In this document: positions 8,227-17,235 of the stretch, piece by piece
How the letters are laid out: every line of letters begins with the position of its first letter
Numbering within the stretch: the stretch's first letter is position 1
Assembly: GCA_050013875.1 (NCBI GenBank)
Contig: JBEKEK010000003.1
Span: 124,001-188,000 of the forward strand
Reading direction: 5' to 3'
Length of the DNA: 64,000 bases
Source of the DNA: Trebonia sp050013875
GTDB lineage: Bacteria; Actinomycetota; Actinomycetes; Streptosporangiales; Streptosporangiaceae
Translations under genes and position numbers: made by a program
Notes under the pieces: model-generated
The model's input: only the letters and a program-made list of their open reading frames with translations
Database searches by the model: none
Told to the model about the DNA's origin: nothing

Positions 8227-9189
8227 ATGACACTCACCATCCCGGATTTCAGCTACCAGCGCGTGACCGTCGCCGACGGCGTGGCCCTGAACGTCGCGGT
8301 GGGCGGGTCCGGCCGCCCGGTCGTGCTGCTGCACGGCTTCCCGCAGACCCACCTGATGTGGCGCCATGTCGCCGCCGACCTGTCCGATGACTACACCGTG
8401 ATCTGCCCTGACCTGCGTGGTTACGGCGACAGCGACAAGCCACGGGCGGCAGGCGCGGACACCTATGCCAAGCGGACCATGGCGTCCGACATCGTCGCCC
8501 TTGCCCGGGTGCTTGGCCATGACCGGTTCGCCCTGGCCGGGCACGATCGCGGCGCGCTGGTCGCGATCAGAGCCGGCCTTGACCACCCGGAGACGATCAC
8601 CCACCTGGCTTCTCTCGACGTGCTGCCCACCCTTGACATGTGGGACATCCTGCACGGCGCCAGTGCGGCGGTCGCCTTTCACCTGTACTTGATGGCACAG
8701 CCGCCTGGGCTGCCTGAGCAGATGATCGCGGCCAGCGCCGACGCGTTCTTCGGCCATTTCCTCGACCTATGGGCGAGGGACGCGCGGGCCATCCCCGGCA
8801 ACGTGCGCGCCGAGTACCTGCGGGCGTCCCGTGAGGCGATTGAATCCATCGTCGCCGACTACCGCGCCTCGGCGGGCATCGACGTCGAGCACGACCAGGC
8901 CGACCGCGCCGCCGGGCGGGTGCTGCGGATGCCCGTGACCGTCGTGCAGCAGGACTGGGGCGCCGCGCTCGGCTTCGACGCGGCCGGCCGCTGGCGTGCC
9001 TGGGCACCCGATCTGGTCCACCGCACGCTCGACCTCGGCCACTTCATGGCCGAGGAGGCACCGCAGCAGGTGTCCGCCATGCTCCGCGAGCTGCTGGCGC
9101 GCCCGGGCAGCCCTACCCGGTCGCCCGGCGGTACCAGGCGACCGGGGATGGCGGCTAGAAGTTCGGCACCGGGCCTATCGGACCGGTAA
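8227..9189 (+). CDS. Alpha/beta hydrolase, haloacetate dehalogenase / epoxide hydrolase type
   Basis: An alpha/beta hydrolase with the oxyanion-hole motif LLHGFPQTHLMW and an aspartate nucleophile in AGHDRGA, the signature of fluoroacetate dehalogenases and epoxide hydrolases rather than serine esterases. The catalytic His is in LDLGHFMAEEAP. The closest textbook relatives are haloacetate dehalogenases (DLRGYGDSDKP...YAKRTMASDIV). The core ends near residue 296 and the last 25 residues look unstructured. The 3' end overlaps the convergent lipase gene by 35 bases. Confidence 0.85.
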   Translation: MTLTIPDFSYQRVTVADGVALNVAVGGSGRPVVLLHGFPQTHLMWRHVAADLSDDYTVICPDLRGYGDSDKPRAAGADTYAKRTMASDIVALARVLGHDRFALAGHDRGALVAIRAGLDHPETITHLASLDVLPTLDMWDILHGASAAVAFHLYLMAQPPGLPEQMIAASADAFFGHFLDLWARDARAIPGNVRAEYLRASREAIESIVADYRASAGIDVEHDQADRAAGRVLRMPVTVVQQDWGAALGFDAAGRWRAWAPDLVHRTLDLGHFMAEEAPQQVSAMLRELLARPGSPTRSPGGTRRPGMAARSSAPGLSDR

Positions 9190-10135
9190 GCGCCAGCACC
9201 ACCTGGCAAGGGACCCGGACCGGGCTGGCCGGGTCAAGCGCGTTGAGCACGTCCGCCAGTGCGACGGGGTCGGCGGCGATCTCCAGGTGGTCACTGCCGT
9301 CCAGGATGCACTGCTTCTGCACGGTGACGTTGGTGACGTTGGACGCGGCCGGGAGGAACGCGTTGGTGTACGGGGTAACGACCTCGTCGTCAACGCTCTC
9401 GATCACGGTGTAGTGCACGCCGGGCACGGTCGGGGTGGCGTTGAGATTGGCGAGGAACGCCGATCCCTGTTCCTGCTGCACGCAGGCCTCGCACACCGAG
9501 CTCAGCGGCCCGTTGATCTCGCTGCTGACACCGAGCAGGCTGGCGAGCTCGGTGAGGCCGTCGAGGGTGGTGCCGTAGTTGGACGGCGCGAGGGCCACGA
9601 AGTCGTTAACCTTGCTGGCGCCGCCGAGGAAGTTGAGGTAGTAGCGCGGCATCATGCCGCCCTGGGAGTGGCCGACGAGATCAACCTTGGACGCCCCGGT
9701 CGCGGCGAGCACCGCGTTGACAAACGTGCCGAGCTGGCCGGCCGACGTGGCGATGTCGCCGGTGCCCTGGATCGGCGAGGTCGACGAGGTGCCGCCGTAG
9801 TTGAAGGCGTAGACGCAGTACCCGTTGTCGGCCAGCAGCGGAGACGCCGCCTGCCAGTTGTCGTCCATGTTGGCGAATGTCCCGTTGACGAGGATCACCG
9901 GGTCGGGATGGGCGGCGGTCAACTGACAGGAGCCGTTGTTGGCGCCGGGCGGCGGGGTGTCCGGGGTCAGGGCGGTGGCGGCCGCGCCGGCGATGAAGTC
10001 CCAGTTGACCGGCAGCGTGGTGGCGGCCCGGGCGGGGGCCACCAGAACCGACGCGAGCGCGACGGCCACGGCCGAGGTCGCGACGGCCGCCAGCCCCGCG
10101 CGGCGCAGCCAGTGCGGGCGATGCGATGAAGGCAT
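9155..10135 (-). CDS. Secreted triacylglycerol lipase/esterase
   Basis: The N-terminus is a clear Sec signal peptide: RRAG followed by a long Ala/Val stretch ending near APARA, cleavage around residue 37. The mature part is an alpha/beta hydrolase with DPVILVNGTFANMDDNW (oxyanion-hole region), the nucleophile elbow VGHSQGG, and a late DGSDHLEIA segment with the likely catalytic His. It resembles actinobacterial extracellular lipases. Cysteine pairs (GSCQL, GYCVY, VCEACVQ, KQCIL) suggest disulphides in the exported enzyme. It is divergent from the PucR-type regulator across a gap holding three palindromes. Confidence 0.85.
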   Translation of the reverse strand: MPSSHRPHWLRRAGLAAVATSAVAVALASVLVAPARAATTLPVNWDFIAGAAATALTPDTPPPGANNGSCQLTAAHPDPVILVNGTFANMDDNWQAASPLLADNGYCVYAFNYGGTSSTSPIQGTGDIATSAGQLGTFVNAVLAATGASKVDLVGHSQGGMMPRYYLNFLGGASKVNDFVALAPSNYGTTLDGLTELASLLGVSSEINGPLSSVCEACVQQEQGSAFLANLNATPTVPGVHYTVIESVDDEVVTPYTNAFLPAASNVTNVTVQKQCILDGSDHLEIAADPVALADVLNALDPASPVRVPCQVVLALTGPIGPVPNF

Positions 10136-10197
10136 CGGCGCCTCCTTCTGAAGGGGTAATTGCTAACTCATTAGAGATCCGCCCCCTGGACGTGTCT

Positions 10198-10213
10198 GCT
10201 CACCCCGGTGAGC
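10198..10213. promoter_or_regulatory. Palindrome gctcacc-cc-ggtgagc, possible operator
   Basis: Seven-base arms with a two-base spacer in the gap between the lipase and PucR genes. The core TCACC...GGTGA is shared with the next palindrome 16 bases downstream, so both may be read by the same regulator. Confidence 0.45.
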
Positions 10214-10228
10214 GAGTCCGGGCGCGAG

Positions 10229-10245
10229 TTATCACCCGGTGATAA
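10229..10245. promoter_or_regulatory. Palindrome ttatcacc-c-ggtgataa, possible operator
   Basis: Eight-base perfect arms with one central base. It overlaps the first possible start codon (10239) of the regulator frame, one reason to prefer the GTG at 10293. Candidate site for autoregulation of the PucR-type regulator. Confidence 0.5.
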
Positions 10246-10267
10246 AAAACAGGCACGTGACAGCTTC

Positions 10268-10283
10268 GTTACTCGCGAGTAAC
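10268..10283. promoter_or_regulatory. Palindrome gttactcgcgagtaac, possible operator
   Basis: A perfect 16-bp palindrome ending ten bases before the preferred GTG start at 10293. TTACT...AGTAA dyads are typical of TetR-family operators, but no TetR gene is adjacent. Confidence 0.5.
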
Positions 10284-10292
10284 GTCGCATCT

Positions 10293-11564
10293 GTGGAGAG
10301 CTACGCCGAGGTACTTGTGGCCGGGCAGCCGCCCGTCTCCGGCGCAGCGGCGGAGTGGCTGCTGCCCGCCCTCAACTCACTCGCCGACGACATCACCGCC
10401 GCGATCACCCGCGAGGTGGCGGAGTACGCCCAGCCAGCCGACGACCCGGCCGCGCGGGCCGTGCGGCGGGTGGCCCACGACGCCGTCGCCGGGTTCGCCG
10501 CCCGGGTGACCCGGCCCGCGGCCGCGGGGCTGCCCGATACGGCCTCGGCCGCCAGCATGTTCCACGACCTCGGGCGGCTGCTGGCGATGGAGGGCCGCAG
10601 CATCAGCGCGCTGCAGGCCGCGCTGCGCATCGGCGCCCGCGTCACCTGGCAGAGCCTGCAGGAGCAGGCCCGCCAGGGCAACGGAAACCCGGAGGCGTTC
10701 GCCCGCATCGGGGAGACGGTCTTCTGGTACATGGACGAGCTCGCCGCGGCCTGCTCGGCCGGGTACGCCGAGGCAAGGGCCGAGCTGGTCGGCGAGACGA
10801 GCCAATTGCGGCGGCATCTGCTTGACATGCTGACTTCCAGCCCGGCTCCGCCGGCGCTGGCGATCGCGAGCCTGGCCCAGGCGGTCGGCTGGCGGCTCCC
10901 CCGCCGGGTGGCCGCGGTCGCGCTCACTCCGCTGGCAGGCAGCAGCCCGGGACCGCTGCCGGCCGACGTGCTGGCCGACCTGACCCGCCGCGATCCCTGT
11001 CTGCTGATCCCGGACCCGGACGGCCCCGGGCGCCGCCGGCAGCTCGCCGCCGCCTTGCGCGGCTGGCTGACGGCCGCCAGTCATCCGGGCGCTCAAGCGC
11101 CGTCAGCTGGCCAGCTGGCGGCGGTCGGGCCCGCCGTGCCGCTGACCGGGGCGAGCGGTTCGCTGCGGTGGGCCGGCCAGGCCCTCGCGCTCGCCCGGCG
11201 CGGCCTCGTCAGGACCGAAAGCGATGCCGCCGGTACGACCGGGATCGTCTGGTGCGAGGACCACTTGCCGACGCTCGTGCTGCTGGCTGACACGGACCTG
11301 GCGGCGGTGCTCAGCCGGGATGCGCTCGCGCCGCTACGGCGGCTGCGCGCCGACCAGGAGGACCGGCTGGCAGGGACGCTGCTCGCCTGGCTTGAGAGCG
11401 CTGACGACGCTAACGCCGCCGCCCGCCGGCTGCACGTCCACCCGCAGACCATCCGCTACCGCCTGCGGCAGGTCAGCGAGCTGTTCGGCGACGCGCTGGC
11501 CGACCCGGATGCGCGGTTCCGGCTGCTGCTGGCCCTGCGGGTCCGGCGGCTGCTGGCCGGCTAG
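10293..11564 (+). CDS. PucR/CdaR-family helix-turn-helix regulator
   Basis: The C-terminus carries the PucR-type HTH: LAGTLLAWLESADDANAAARRLHVHPQTIRYRL...ELFGDALADPDARFRLLLALRV. The N-terminal half is the helical domain common in actinobacterial family members (MFHDLGRLLAMEGRSISALQAALRIGARVTW). A middle GGDEF-like region is weakly conserved. I chose GTG 10293 (VESYAEVL); the frame opens at 10239 but that codon lies inside a palindrome. It is divergent from the lipase gene and just upstream of kynA, so either may be its target. Confidence 0.82.
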   Translation: MESYAEVLVAGQPPVSGAAAEWLLPALNSLADDITAAITREVAEYAQPADDPAARAVRRVAHDAVAGFAARVTRPAAAGLPDTASAASMFHDLGRLLAMEGRSISALQAALRIGARVTWQSLQEQARQGNGNPEAFARIGETVFWYMDELAAACSAGYAEARAELVGETSQLRRHLLDMLTSSPAPPALAIASLAQAVGWRLPRRVAAVALTPLAGSSPGPLPADVLADLTRRDPCLLIPDPDGPGRRRQLAAALRGWLTAASHPGAQAPSAGQLAAVGPAVPLTGASGSLRWAGQALALARRGLVRTESDAAGTTGIVWCEDHLPTLVLLADTDLAAVLSRDALAPLRRLRADQEDRLAGTLLAWLESADDANAAARRLHVHPQTIRYRLRQVSELFGDALADPDARFRLLLALRVRRLLAG

Positions 11565-11608
11565 AGCCACGGGCAAGCGCCCCGCGCAGGGGCGGCTAGG
11601 CTGGCGCG

Positions 11609-12376
11609 GTGAGCTCACCCGCCGACCTGACGTACGCCAGCTACCTGCGCCTTGACGACCTGCTGAGCAGTCAGTCGCCGCTGACCGGCGAGCACGACGA
11701 GCTGCTTTTCGTCATCATCCACCAGGTCTACGAGCTGTGGTTCAAGCAGATCCTGCACGAGGCGGAGCGGCTGCAGGACAGGCTTGAGGCGGGGGACGGC
11801 GCGGCGGCTCTGGCCACCGCGCGGCGGATCGCCAAGATCCTCAAGACCATGGTCGGCCAGATGGATGTGCTTGAGACGATGACCCCCCGTCAGTTCGACA
11901 GCTTCCGCCCCGAGCTCGGCAGCTCCAGCGGTTTCCAGTCGATCCAGTTCCGGTACGTCGAGGCGGTACTTGGCCGCCGCGACTTCAGCAAGGCCGTCAT
12001 CGACCCGGTGCTCGCCGCGATCATGGCGCGGCGGCCCGTCTTCGCCTCGCTGCTGTGCTACCTCGCCGCGGCCGGCTGGGATGTTCCCGCGGCGGTCCTG
12101 GCCAGCGACCCGCGCGAGCCGATGGCGGCCGATGAGGGAATCCAGGCCCTGCTCGCCCAGGTTTACGACCGGCAAGGCGAGGCGGCCGAGGTATGCGAGA
12201 CCCTGGTCGACATCGACGAAGGTGTCCAGGAATGGCGCTACCGGCACGTGAAAATGGTCGAGCGGATCATCGGCACCAAGCCGGGCACCGGCGGCTCGGC
12301 CGGCTCGACCTACCTGCGCGCTACCCTGTTCCGGCCTGCTTTCCCTGACCTGTGGGAGGTCCGTTCCCGCTTGTAG
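11609..12376 (+). CDS. kynA: Tryptophan 2,3-dioxygenase
   Basis: A 255-residue haem dioxygenase that opens the indole ring of L-tryptophan to N-formylkynurenine, the first step of the kynurenine pathway. Family motifs: LTYASYLRLDDLLSSQ, FVIIHQVYELWFKQILHE with the substrate-site His, LETMTPRQFDSFRPELG with the FR and SGFQS segments, and a late RHVKMVERIIGTKPGTGGS with the haem-ligand His and the substrate loop. The GTG start is followed by a well-conserved N-terminus. The rest of the pathway (kynB, kynU) is not adjacent. It ends four bases before the convergent acyl-CoA dehydrogenase gene. Confidence 0.95.
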   Translation: MSSPADLTYASYLRLDDLLSSQSPLTGEHDELLFVIIHQVYELWFKQILHEAERLQDRLEAGDGAAALATARRIAKILKTMVGQMDVLETMTPRQFDSFRPELGSSSGFQSIQFRYVEAVLGRRDFSKAVIDPVLAAIMARRPVFASLLCYLAAAGWDVPAAVLASDPREPMAADEGIQALLAQVYDRQGEAAEVCETLVDIDEGVQEWRYRHVKMVERIIGTKPGTGGSAGSTYLRATLFRPAFPDLWEVRSRL

Positions 12377-12379
12377 GCC

Positions 12380-13558
12380 TCAGACGAACGCGCTGAGCCC
12401 GGTGATCGCGCGGCCGACCACCAGGGTGTTGATTTCCCTGGTGCCCTCGTAGGAGTAGATCGCCTCGGAGTCGGCCACGAACCGGCCGACCTGGTATTCG
12501 AGCAGGATCCCGTTACCGCCGAGCAGTTCCCTGGCGTAACCGACGGTCTCGCGCATGCGCACCGTGCAGAACGCCTTGGCCAGCGCGGAGTGCTCATCGC
12601 GGGCCTCCCCCGCGGCCTGCAGCTGGGCCAGCCGGGCGCACATGGTGGCCGAGGCGGTGATGTTCCCGAGCATCTTGACCAGCAGGTCCTGGACCAGCTG
12701 GAAGCCGCCGATCGGCCGGCCGAACTGCTCGCGCTCCTTGGCGTAGGCGAGCGCGTGCTCGTAGGCGCCCATGGCGCAGCCAACCGCCTGCCAGGCCACC
12801 CCGGTCCGGGTCAGCCGCAGCACCTTGGCGGTCTGGCGGAACGAGTCGGCCTGCTGCAGCCGGGAGGACTCCGGCACGCGGACCCCCTCCAGCGTGACAT
12901 ACGCGTTCTGCACCACCCGCAGCGCGATCTTGTCGCTGATCTTGGTGGTCGAAAGGCCCGGTGCCCCCTTCTCCACCACGAACCCCTTGACCTGCCCGTC
13001 GGACCCCTCGGTGACGTCCCGGGCCCAGATGATGATGTAGTCGGCGAACGTGGCGTTCCCAATCCACTTCTTCTGGCCGTCAAGCACCCACCAGTCGCCG
13101 TCGCGGCGCGCCGTCGTGAGCAGCCCGCCCGCCACCCCGGAGCCGACCTCCGGCTCGGTCAGGCCGAAGGCGCCGATCTTGTCCATCCGCGCCATCTCCG
13201 GCAGCCAGCGCTGCTTCTGCTCCTCGCTGCCGCACAGGTAAATCGACCCCATCGCCAGCCCGCTGTGCACGCCAAGGAACGTGGACATGGAGGGATCAGA
13301 GCGGGCGAGCGTCATCGCCAGCACTCCGTCAAGCAGTGGCCCGCCGCCGGGGCAGCCGTAGCCCTGGTACGCCACCCCGGCGATCCCGAGACCGGCGATG
13401 CCCCGCGCGAGCTCGTGCGGGAATTCCTCGCGGGTCCAGTACTCGTTGATGACCGGTTCGACCTCTTTGGTCATGAACTCCCTGGTCCGCCGGACAGCAT
13501 CGCGCCCGGCAGCGTCCAGTAGCTGCTCGATCCCGTAGAAATCGGTGAAGTCGCTCAT
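12380..13558 (-). CDS. Acyl-CoA dehydrogenase, glutaryl-CoA dehydrogenase-like
   Basis: A full-length FAD-dependent acyl-CoA dehydrogenase of 392 residues. GAFGLTEPEVGSG binds the flavin, KKWIGNATFAD is the second signature, and the C-terminal YEGTREINTLVVGRAITG carries the position of the catalytic base. The REEFPHELARGIAGLGIAG N-terminus and the YEGT...NTLVVGRAITG ending are typical of glutaryl-CoA dehydrogenase, which would suit a neighbourhood with tryptophan breakdown; other short or branched acyl substrates are possible. I chose the ATG at 13558 (MSDFTDFYGIEQLL); the frame stays open upstream but that part overlaps the RecQ 3' end. Confidence 0.85.
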   Translation of the reverse strand: MSDFTDFYGIEQLLDAAGRDAVRRTREFMTKEVEPVINEYWTREEFPHELARGIAGLGIAGVAYQGYGCPGGGPLLDGVLAMTLARSDPSMSTFLGVHSGLAMGSIYLCGSEEQKQRWLPEMARMDKIGAFGLTEPEVGSGVAGGLLTTARRDGDWWVLDGQKKWIGNATFADYIIIWARDVTEGSDGQVKGFVVEKGAPGLSTTKISDKIALRVVQNAYVTLEGVRVPESSRLQQADSFRQTAKVLRLTRTGVAWQAVGCAMGAYEHALAYAKEREQFGRPIGGFQLVQDLLVKMLGNITASATMCARLAQLQAAGEARDEHSALAKAFCTVRMRETVGYARELLGGNGILLEYQVGRFVADSEAIYSYEGTREINTLVVGRAITGLSAFV

Positions 13559-13640
13559 CAGGCCCTCCAGGAAGCTGGAGGCCGCCGACCCGAGTTCGGC
13601 GGCCTCGGTACCCAGTCCCAGGTGCCCGCCGCGCGTCCGG

Positions 13641-15242
13641 TTAATCCGCCGCGCGCAGCAGGCCGCGCTCACGGACGACCGGCACGAACAGCTCGCGGTA
13701 GCCGTGCTCGTCGAACAGCACGGTGACCTGGTCGCCGTCGTAGCGCTGCACGGTGCCCTCGCCCCAGCGTTCGCTCAGCACCCGGGTGCCCACCGCGAAC
13801 GGCAGGTCGGCCGGCGCGGTCGCCGCGCCCCGGGTCCGCCCCTCGTCATCGCGGGCCAGGTCATTGTCACAGTTGCCGCAGGCACCGGGGTAGTCCTGCC
13901 CGAAGTACGTCAGCAGGAACGACCGGCGGCAGCCGGGATGCTCCGCGTAATGGCGCATCATCGCCAACCGGGAACGCTCGACCTCGCCCTCGCGTTCGGT
14001 CTTCTCCTCCGACGCCTTCAGCGCGGCCGCGACCGTCAGCCGCCCGCTCCAGCGGGCCGAGCCGTCCGGCTGCCAGCTCACCGCGCCGAGGTCGGCCAGG
14101 TGGGCGAGCGCGGCCGTCTGTCCCCGGTTGCCGGTCCCCGCGTCCCTGCCCGCCGCCAGCTCGGTCGCCGCGTCGATCACGGCCGCGCTTGAGACGCCGC
14201 GCGCGGTCAGGTGGCGCGCCGTCTCGAAGTCCTCGTACCGGTAGAGCAACCCAGCCTGCGACGGCGCCCCGTCCCGGCCGGCCCGCCCGAACTCCTGGTA
14301 GTAGGAGTCGGGTGAGGGCGGCGGGTCGTAGTGCAGCACCCAGCGCACGTCCGGTTTGTCGATCCCCATGCCGAAGGCGACCGTGGCCGCGATGACCCGC
14401 ACGGCGTCATCGAGGAACGCCGCCATCGCCTCCTGCCGGGCACGCGCGGGCAGCCCGGCGTGGTACAGCGTCACCCGCTCCCCCGCCGCCGCCAGCGTGT
14501 CGTGCGCCGCCTGGGTGTTCGCGTGCGTCGCGGCGTAGACGATGCCCGGGCCCGCAAGCTCGCTCACCGCCTCCGCGAGGTGCTGCTTCTTTTCCTGGAC
14601 GGTGAGCGCGCGGCGGACCGACAGGTAGATGTTCGGCCGGTCGAAGTCGCCGATGACGACCTGCGGATCGCGCAGCCCGAGCCGCCTGATGATCTCCTCG
14701 CGCACCGGCGGCGCCGCGGTGGCGGTCAGCGCGAGGCGAACCGGCGCGCCGACCGACTCGGCCTGCGCTCCCAGCATCATGTAATCGGGCCGGAAGTCGT
14801 GCCCCCACTGGCTGATCAGATGGGCCTCGTCGACCACGAAAAGACCCGGTGCGGCGCGCCGCAGGGTCTGCCGGGTCTCCTCGTTGGCTAGCTGCTCGGG
14901 CGACAGGAACACGAACGTATCGGGCCGGCAGGCGTCAAGCAGCGCCGACGCGCGGGTCCCGGCTGACTGGCGCGAGTTGAGCACGATGGCGGGCAGGCCG
15001 GCCGACCTCAGATGCGCCAGCTGATCGTCTTCCAGCGCGATCAGCGGCGAGACGACGACGGTGGGCCCCGCCCGCAGCAGCCCCGCCAGCTCGTAGATCG
15101 CCGACTTGCCGGCGCCGGTCGGCAGCACCGCGAGCACGTCCCGCCCGTCGGCCAGGGCTTCAACCGCCGGCAGCTGCCCGGGGCGGAGCCGCTGAAAGCC
15201 CAGCCGTTCCCGCGCGAGCCGTTCGATCACGTCTCTTGCCAC
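13641..15242 (-). CDS. recQ: RecQ-family ATP-dependent DNA helicase
   Basis: A superfamily 2 helicase with Walker A AVLPTGAGKSAIYE, the DEAH box VVDEAHLISQWGHDFRPDY, SAT-like LTATAAPPVREEI, motif V/VI VAFGMGIDKPDVR and QEFGRAGRDG, and a zinc-binding cluster (HPGCRR...GACGNCDND). There is no HRDC domain. The C-terminus instead ends in a small beta domain (VGTRVLSERWGEGTVQRYDGDQVTVLF) resembling the Tudor/KOW-like tail of UvrD/PcrA helicases. I prefer the GTG at 15242, eight bases after the upstream whiB stop; the frame opens further up at a TTG (15275) whose GAGGAG is too close to serve it. Confidence 0.88.
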   Translation of the reverse strand: MARDVIERLARERLGFQRLRPGQLPAVEALADGRDVLAVLPTGAGKSAIYELAGLLRAGPTVVVSPLIALEDDQLAHLRSAGLPAIVLNSRQSAGTRASALLDACRPDTFVFLSPEQLANEETRQTLRRAAPGLFVVDEAHLISQWGHDFRPDYMMLGAQAESVGAPVRLALTATAAPPVREEIIRRLGLRDPQVVIGDFDRPNIYLSVRRALTVQEKKQHLAEAVSELAGPGIVYAATHANTQAAHDTLAAAGERVTLYHAGLPARARQEAMAAFLDDAVRVIAATVAFGMGIDKPDVRWVLHYDPPPSPDSYYQEFGRAGRDGAPSQAGLLYRYEDFETARHLTARGVSSAAVIDAATELAAGRDAGTGNRGQTAALAHLADLGAVSWQPDGSARWSGRLTVAAALKASEEKTEREGEVERSRLAMMRHYAEHPGCRRSFLLTYFGQDYPGACGNCDNDLARDDEGRTRGAATAPADLPFAVGTRVLSERWGEGTVQRYDGDQVTVLFDEHGYRELFVPVVRERGLLRAAD

Positions 15243-15249
15243 GTGCTCA

Positions 15250-15636
15250 TCATTCCCAGTGGACTGATCCGTCAACTCCTCTCGGGGTCAGCGGCCCGGC
15301 GTCCCGGCGCCTGGCCAGCACGCGGGCCAGCTGCGCGACCCGCCCGGTGCGCAGCCGCTCCCGTTCGGCGGGGACGGTGCCGCCCCAGACGCCGTGCTGG
15401 CCGACCGTCCAGTTGCGCAGCGACAGCTCCAGGCACTCCTCGCGCACCCGGCAGGCGGAACACACCGCGATGGCGTCCGCTGCCTCCCGCACAGCCTCCC
15501 CCGACGGCACGCTGAGCGGGTACCAGTCATCCGGGCTCAGCCCGCTGGTCGAGCAGGCGCCCTGCCCGAGCACGTGCAGCCACAGTGTCCGGTCGGCCGC
15601 GGCGAATCCCCGGGTGATCAAGGCAGACAGGTCCAT
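15250..15636 (-). CDS. WhiB-family iron-sulphur transcriptional regulator
   Basis: A 128-residue WhiB-like protein. Cysteines occur as one upstream Cys (GACSTSG) and CSACRVREEC, the four ligands of the [4Fe-4S] cluster, followed by the turn motif GVWGG and a basic tail (RERLRTGRVAQLARVLARRR) for DNA contact. The family acts with sigma factors in redox response, cell division and secondary metabolism. It is directly upstream of recQ with an eight-base gap, suggesting translational coupling; a DNA-damage or redox link is inference. Confidence 0.92.
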   Translation of the reverse strand: MDLSALITRGFAAADRTLWLHVLGQGACSTSGLSPDDWYPLSVPSGEAVREAADAIAVCSACRVREECLELSLRNWTVGQHGVWGGTVPAERERLRTGRVAQLARVLARRRDAGPLTPRGVDGSVHWE

Positions 15637-15751
15637 GTCTCAAGTCTCGCGACGCGACGGCCGTCAGGCATCAGTCAACAGACTGGATTTGCCTCGGCCG
15701 GCAGGCGTAAGCCTCTAGCCGTAGCGGCAAGGGCCCGTCCTCGGCCTTGGC

Positions 15752-17053
15752 TCAGGCTGGGGCGGGAACGGACGGCTGCGCCGGGGGATTGACCGGGGCG
15801 AGCTTCTTCGACGCGTCGAAGCCGACGATCTTGGCGAGGTTGCCGCCTAGTATCTTGGCCCGGTCCGCGTCGGGAACGCCCGCGAACTGCTCCTCGATGA
15901 CTCGCTGGCTGCCGAGGAAGGTGCCCTCCGCGTGCGGGTAGTCGCTGCCCCAGTAAATGGTTTCGACGCCGGTGATGTGCCGGGACAGCACGGCGACCTG
16001 GTCGTCGGCGAACTGGACGCGGATGTTGCGCTTGACGTACTCGCTCGGCTTGAGCGGCAGCGGCCAGCGGTCGTTGATCTTGAACATCTGGCCCATGAGC
16101 TTCTGGTCGTGCGGGTCTACCCCGTCGTCCCAGAAGCCGAGCCACCAGTGCGGGTCCTGCCCGGTGCCAGTGCGCCAGGACTTGTCCATCGCGCCCATGT
16201 AGTTCGCCAGCCAGCCAGCGTTGAACTCGATCACGTTGAACATCAGGTTGGGGTGCCGCTCGCACGCCCCCGAGCTGACCAGGTCGGCGATGATCCGCAT
16301 GGGGCTGGCGGCGGCGGTGTTGCCACCGCCCATGGTGCGCCCGGCCAGCAGGGCTCCGGTGAGTTCCTGTTTGCCCATGGTCATCGCGGTGAGTATGCCC
16401 TTGACCTGGCTGCCGGTGGCCGAGGTGCCGGCCTTGGAGTCGACGCCGCCGGAGGCCACGTGGAAGAAGACGGGCAGGCCGTTGGCCTCGGCCGCCGCCC
16501 ACAGCGGCTCGTACTCCGGTGCCCAGTACGGCAGCGGCTGCGGGATCTCGGGCAGGATGAGCGCGGTCAGCCCGAGCCGGACGGCGCGCTCGATCTCCTT
16601 CACCCCGTCGGCCACGTTGGTGGTCGGAATGGCCGCGGCGGGCCGCAGCCGGTTCGCATGCGGCAGGTAGGTCTCGGCCAGCCAGTCGTTGTAGACGCGG
16701 GCGTGCGCGATCGAGCGCTCGTGGATATCGGTGTACAGGGCGAAGAACGACAGGTTGGGGAACAGCATCGTCGCGTCGACACCGTCGCGGTCCAGGTCAC
16801 GCAGGATGCTGGCCGGCAGGCCGTCGGGCGTCGGGCCGGGGAACTGACGGTAGCGCGATACGGTCCATCCCTCATACCCGGGCGTGTGCACGGTGCGGAA
16901 CTCCGTGTGGCCCCCGGGCACCAGCGGCTCGTCGAGGATCGTGTCTTCCTCCCACAGCGCCTGGTCGCGCATGTTCTTCGGCAGACGCGTCTTGTAGAGG
17001 TCGACCGGCTCGACGACGTGACTGTCGCCGGAAACAATGAATTCCGTTGCCAT
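15752..17053 (-). CDS. Amidohydrolase-family (ACMSD-like) metal hydrolase/decarboxylase
   Basis: A 433-residue protein of the amidohydrolase-2 type. The metal motif is an altered HxH (SGDSHVVEP, with a single His), then FFHVASGG, and GSDYPHAEGT near the end with the catalytic Asp. It resembles enzymes that act on ring-cleavage or carboxylated aromatic intermediates (ACMSD, gamma-resorcylate decarboxylase, steroid-cluster amidohydrolases). GVDATMLFPNLSFFALYTDIHERSIAHARVYNDWLAE is typical of the subgroup in catabolic clusters. The start ATG at 17053 is well placed. The position next to a TetR gene and beta-oxidation genes suggests ring-compound catabolism. Confidence 0.82.
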   Translation of the reverse strand: MATEFIVSGDSHVVEPVDLYKTRLPKNMRDQALWEEDTILDEPLVPGGHTEFRTVHTPGYEGWTVSRYRQFPGPTPDGLPASILRDLDRDGVDATMLFPNLSFFALYTDIHERSIAHARVYNDWLAETYLPHANRLRPAAAIPTTNVADGVKEIERAVRLGLTALILPEIPQPLPYWAPEYEPLWAAAEANGLPVFFHVASGGVDSKAGTSATGSQVKGILTAMTMGKQELTGALLAGRTMGGGNTAAASPMRIIADLVSSGACERHPNLMFNVIEFNAGWLANYMGAMDKSWRTGTGQDPHWWLGFWDDGVDPHDQKLMGQMFKINDRWPLPLKPSEYVKRNIRVQFADDQVAVLSRHITGVETIYWGSDYPHAEGTFLGSQRVIEEQFAGVPDADRAKILGGNLAKIVGFDASKKLAPVNPPAQPSVPAPA

Positions 17054-17235
17054 GCGGGGTCCCCAGACTCTCGGACGAAAGTGAGACTTCAGTGTCAGAA
17101 ATGACCCTGTAGTCCGGACACTACGATCGGGTGCCCCAACGCGTCAACGGTGCCGTCGAGCCGGGTTCCGCTGAGCGGAACAACAGTTATCAGGAGCCGC
17201 GGGCGGGCAGTCAGACGGCGAAGCGTCCGCTGCCT

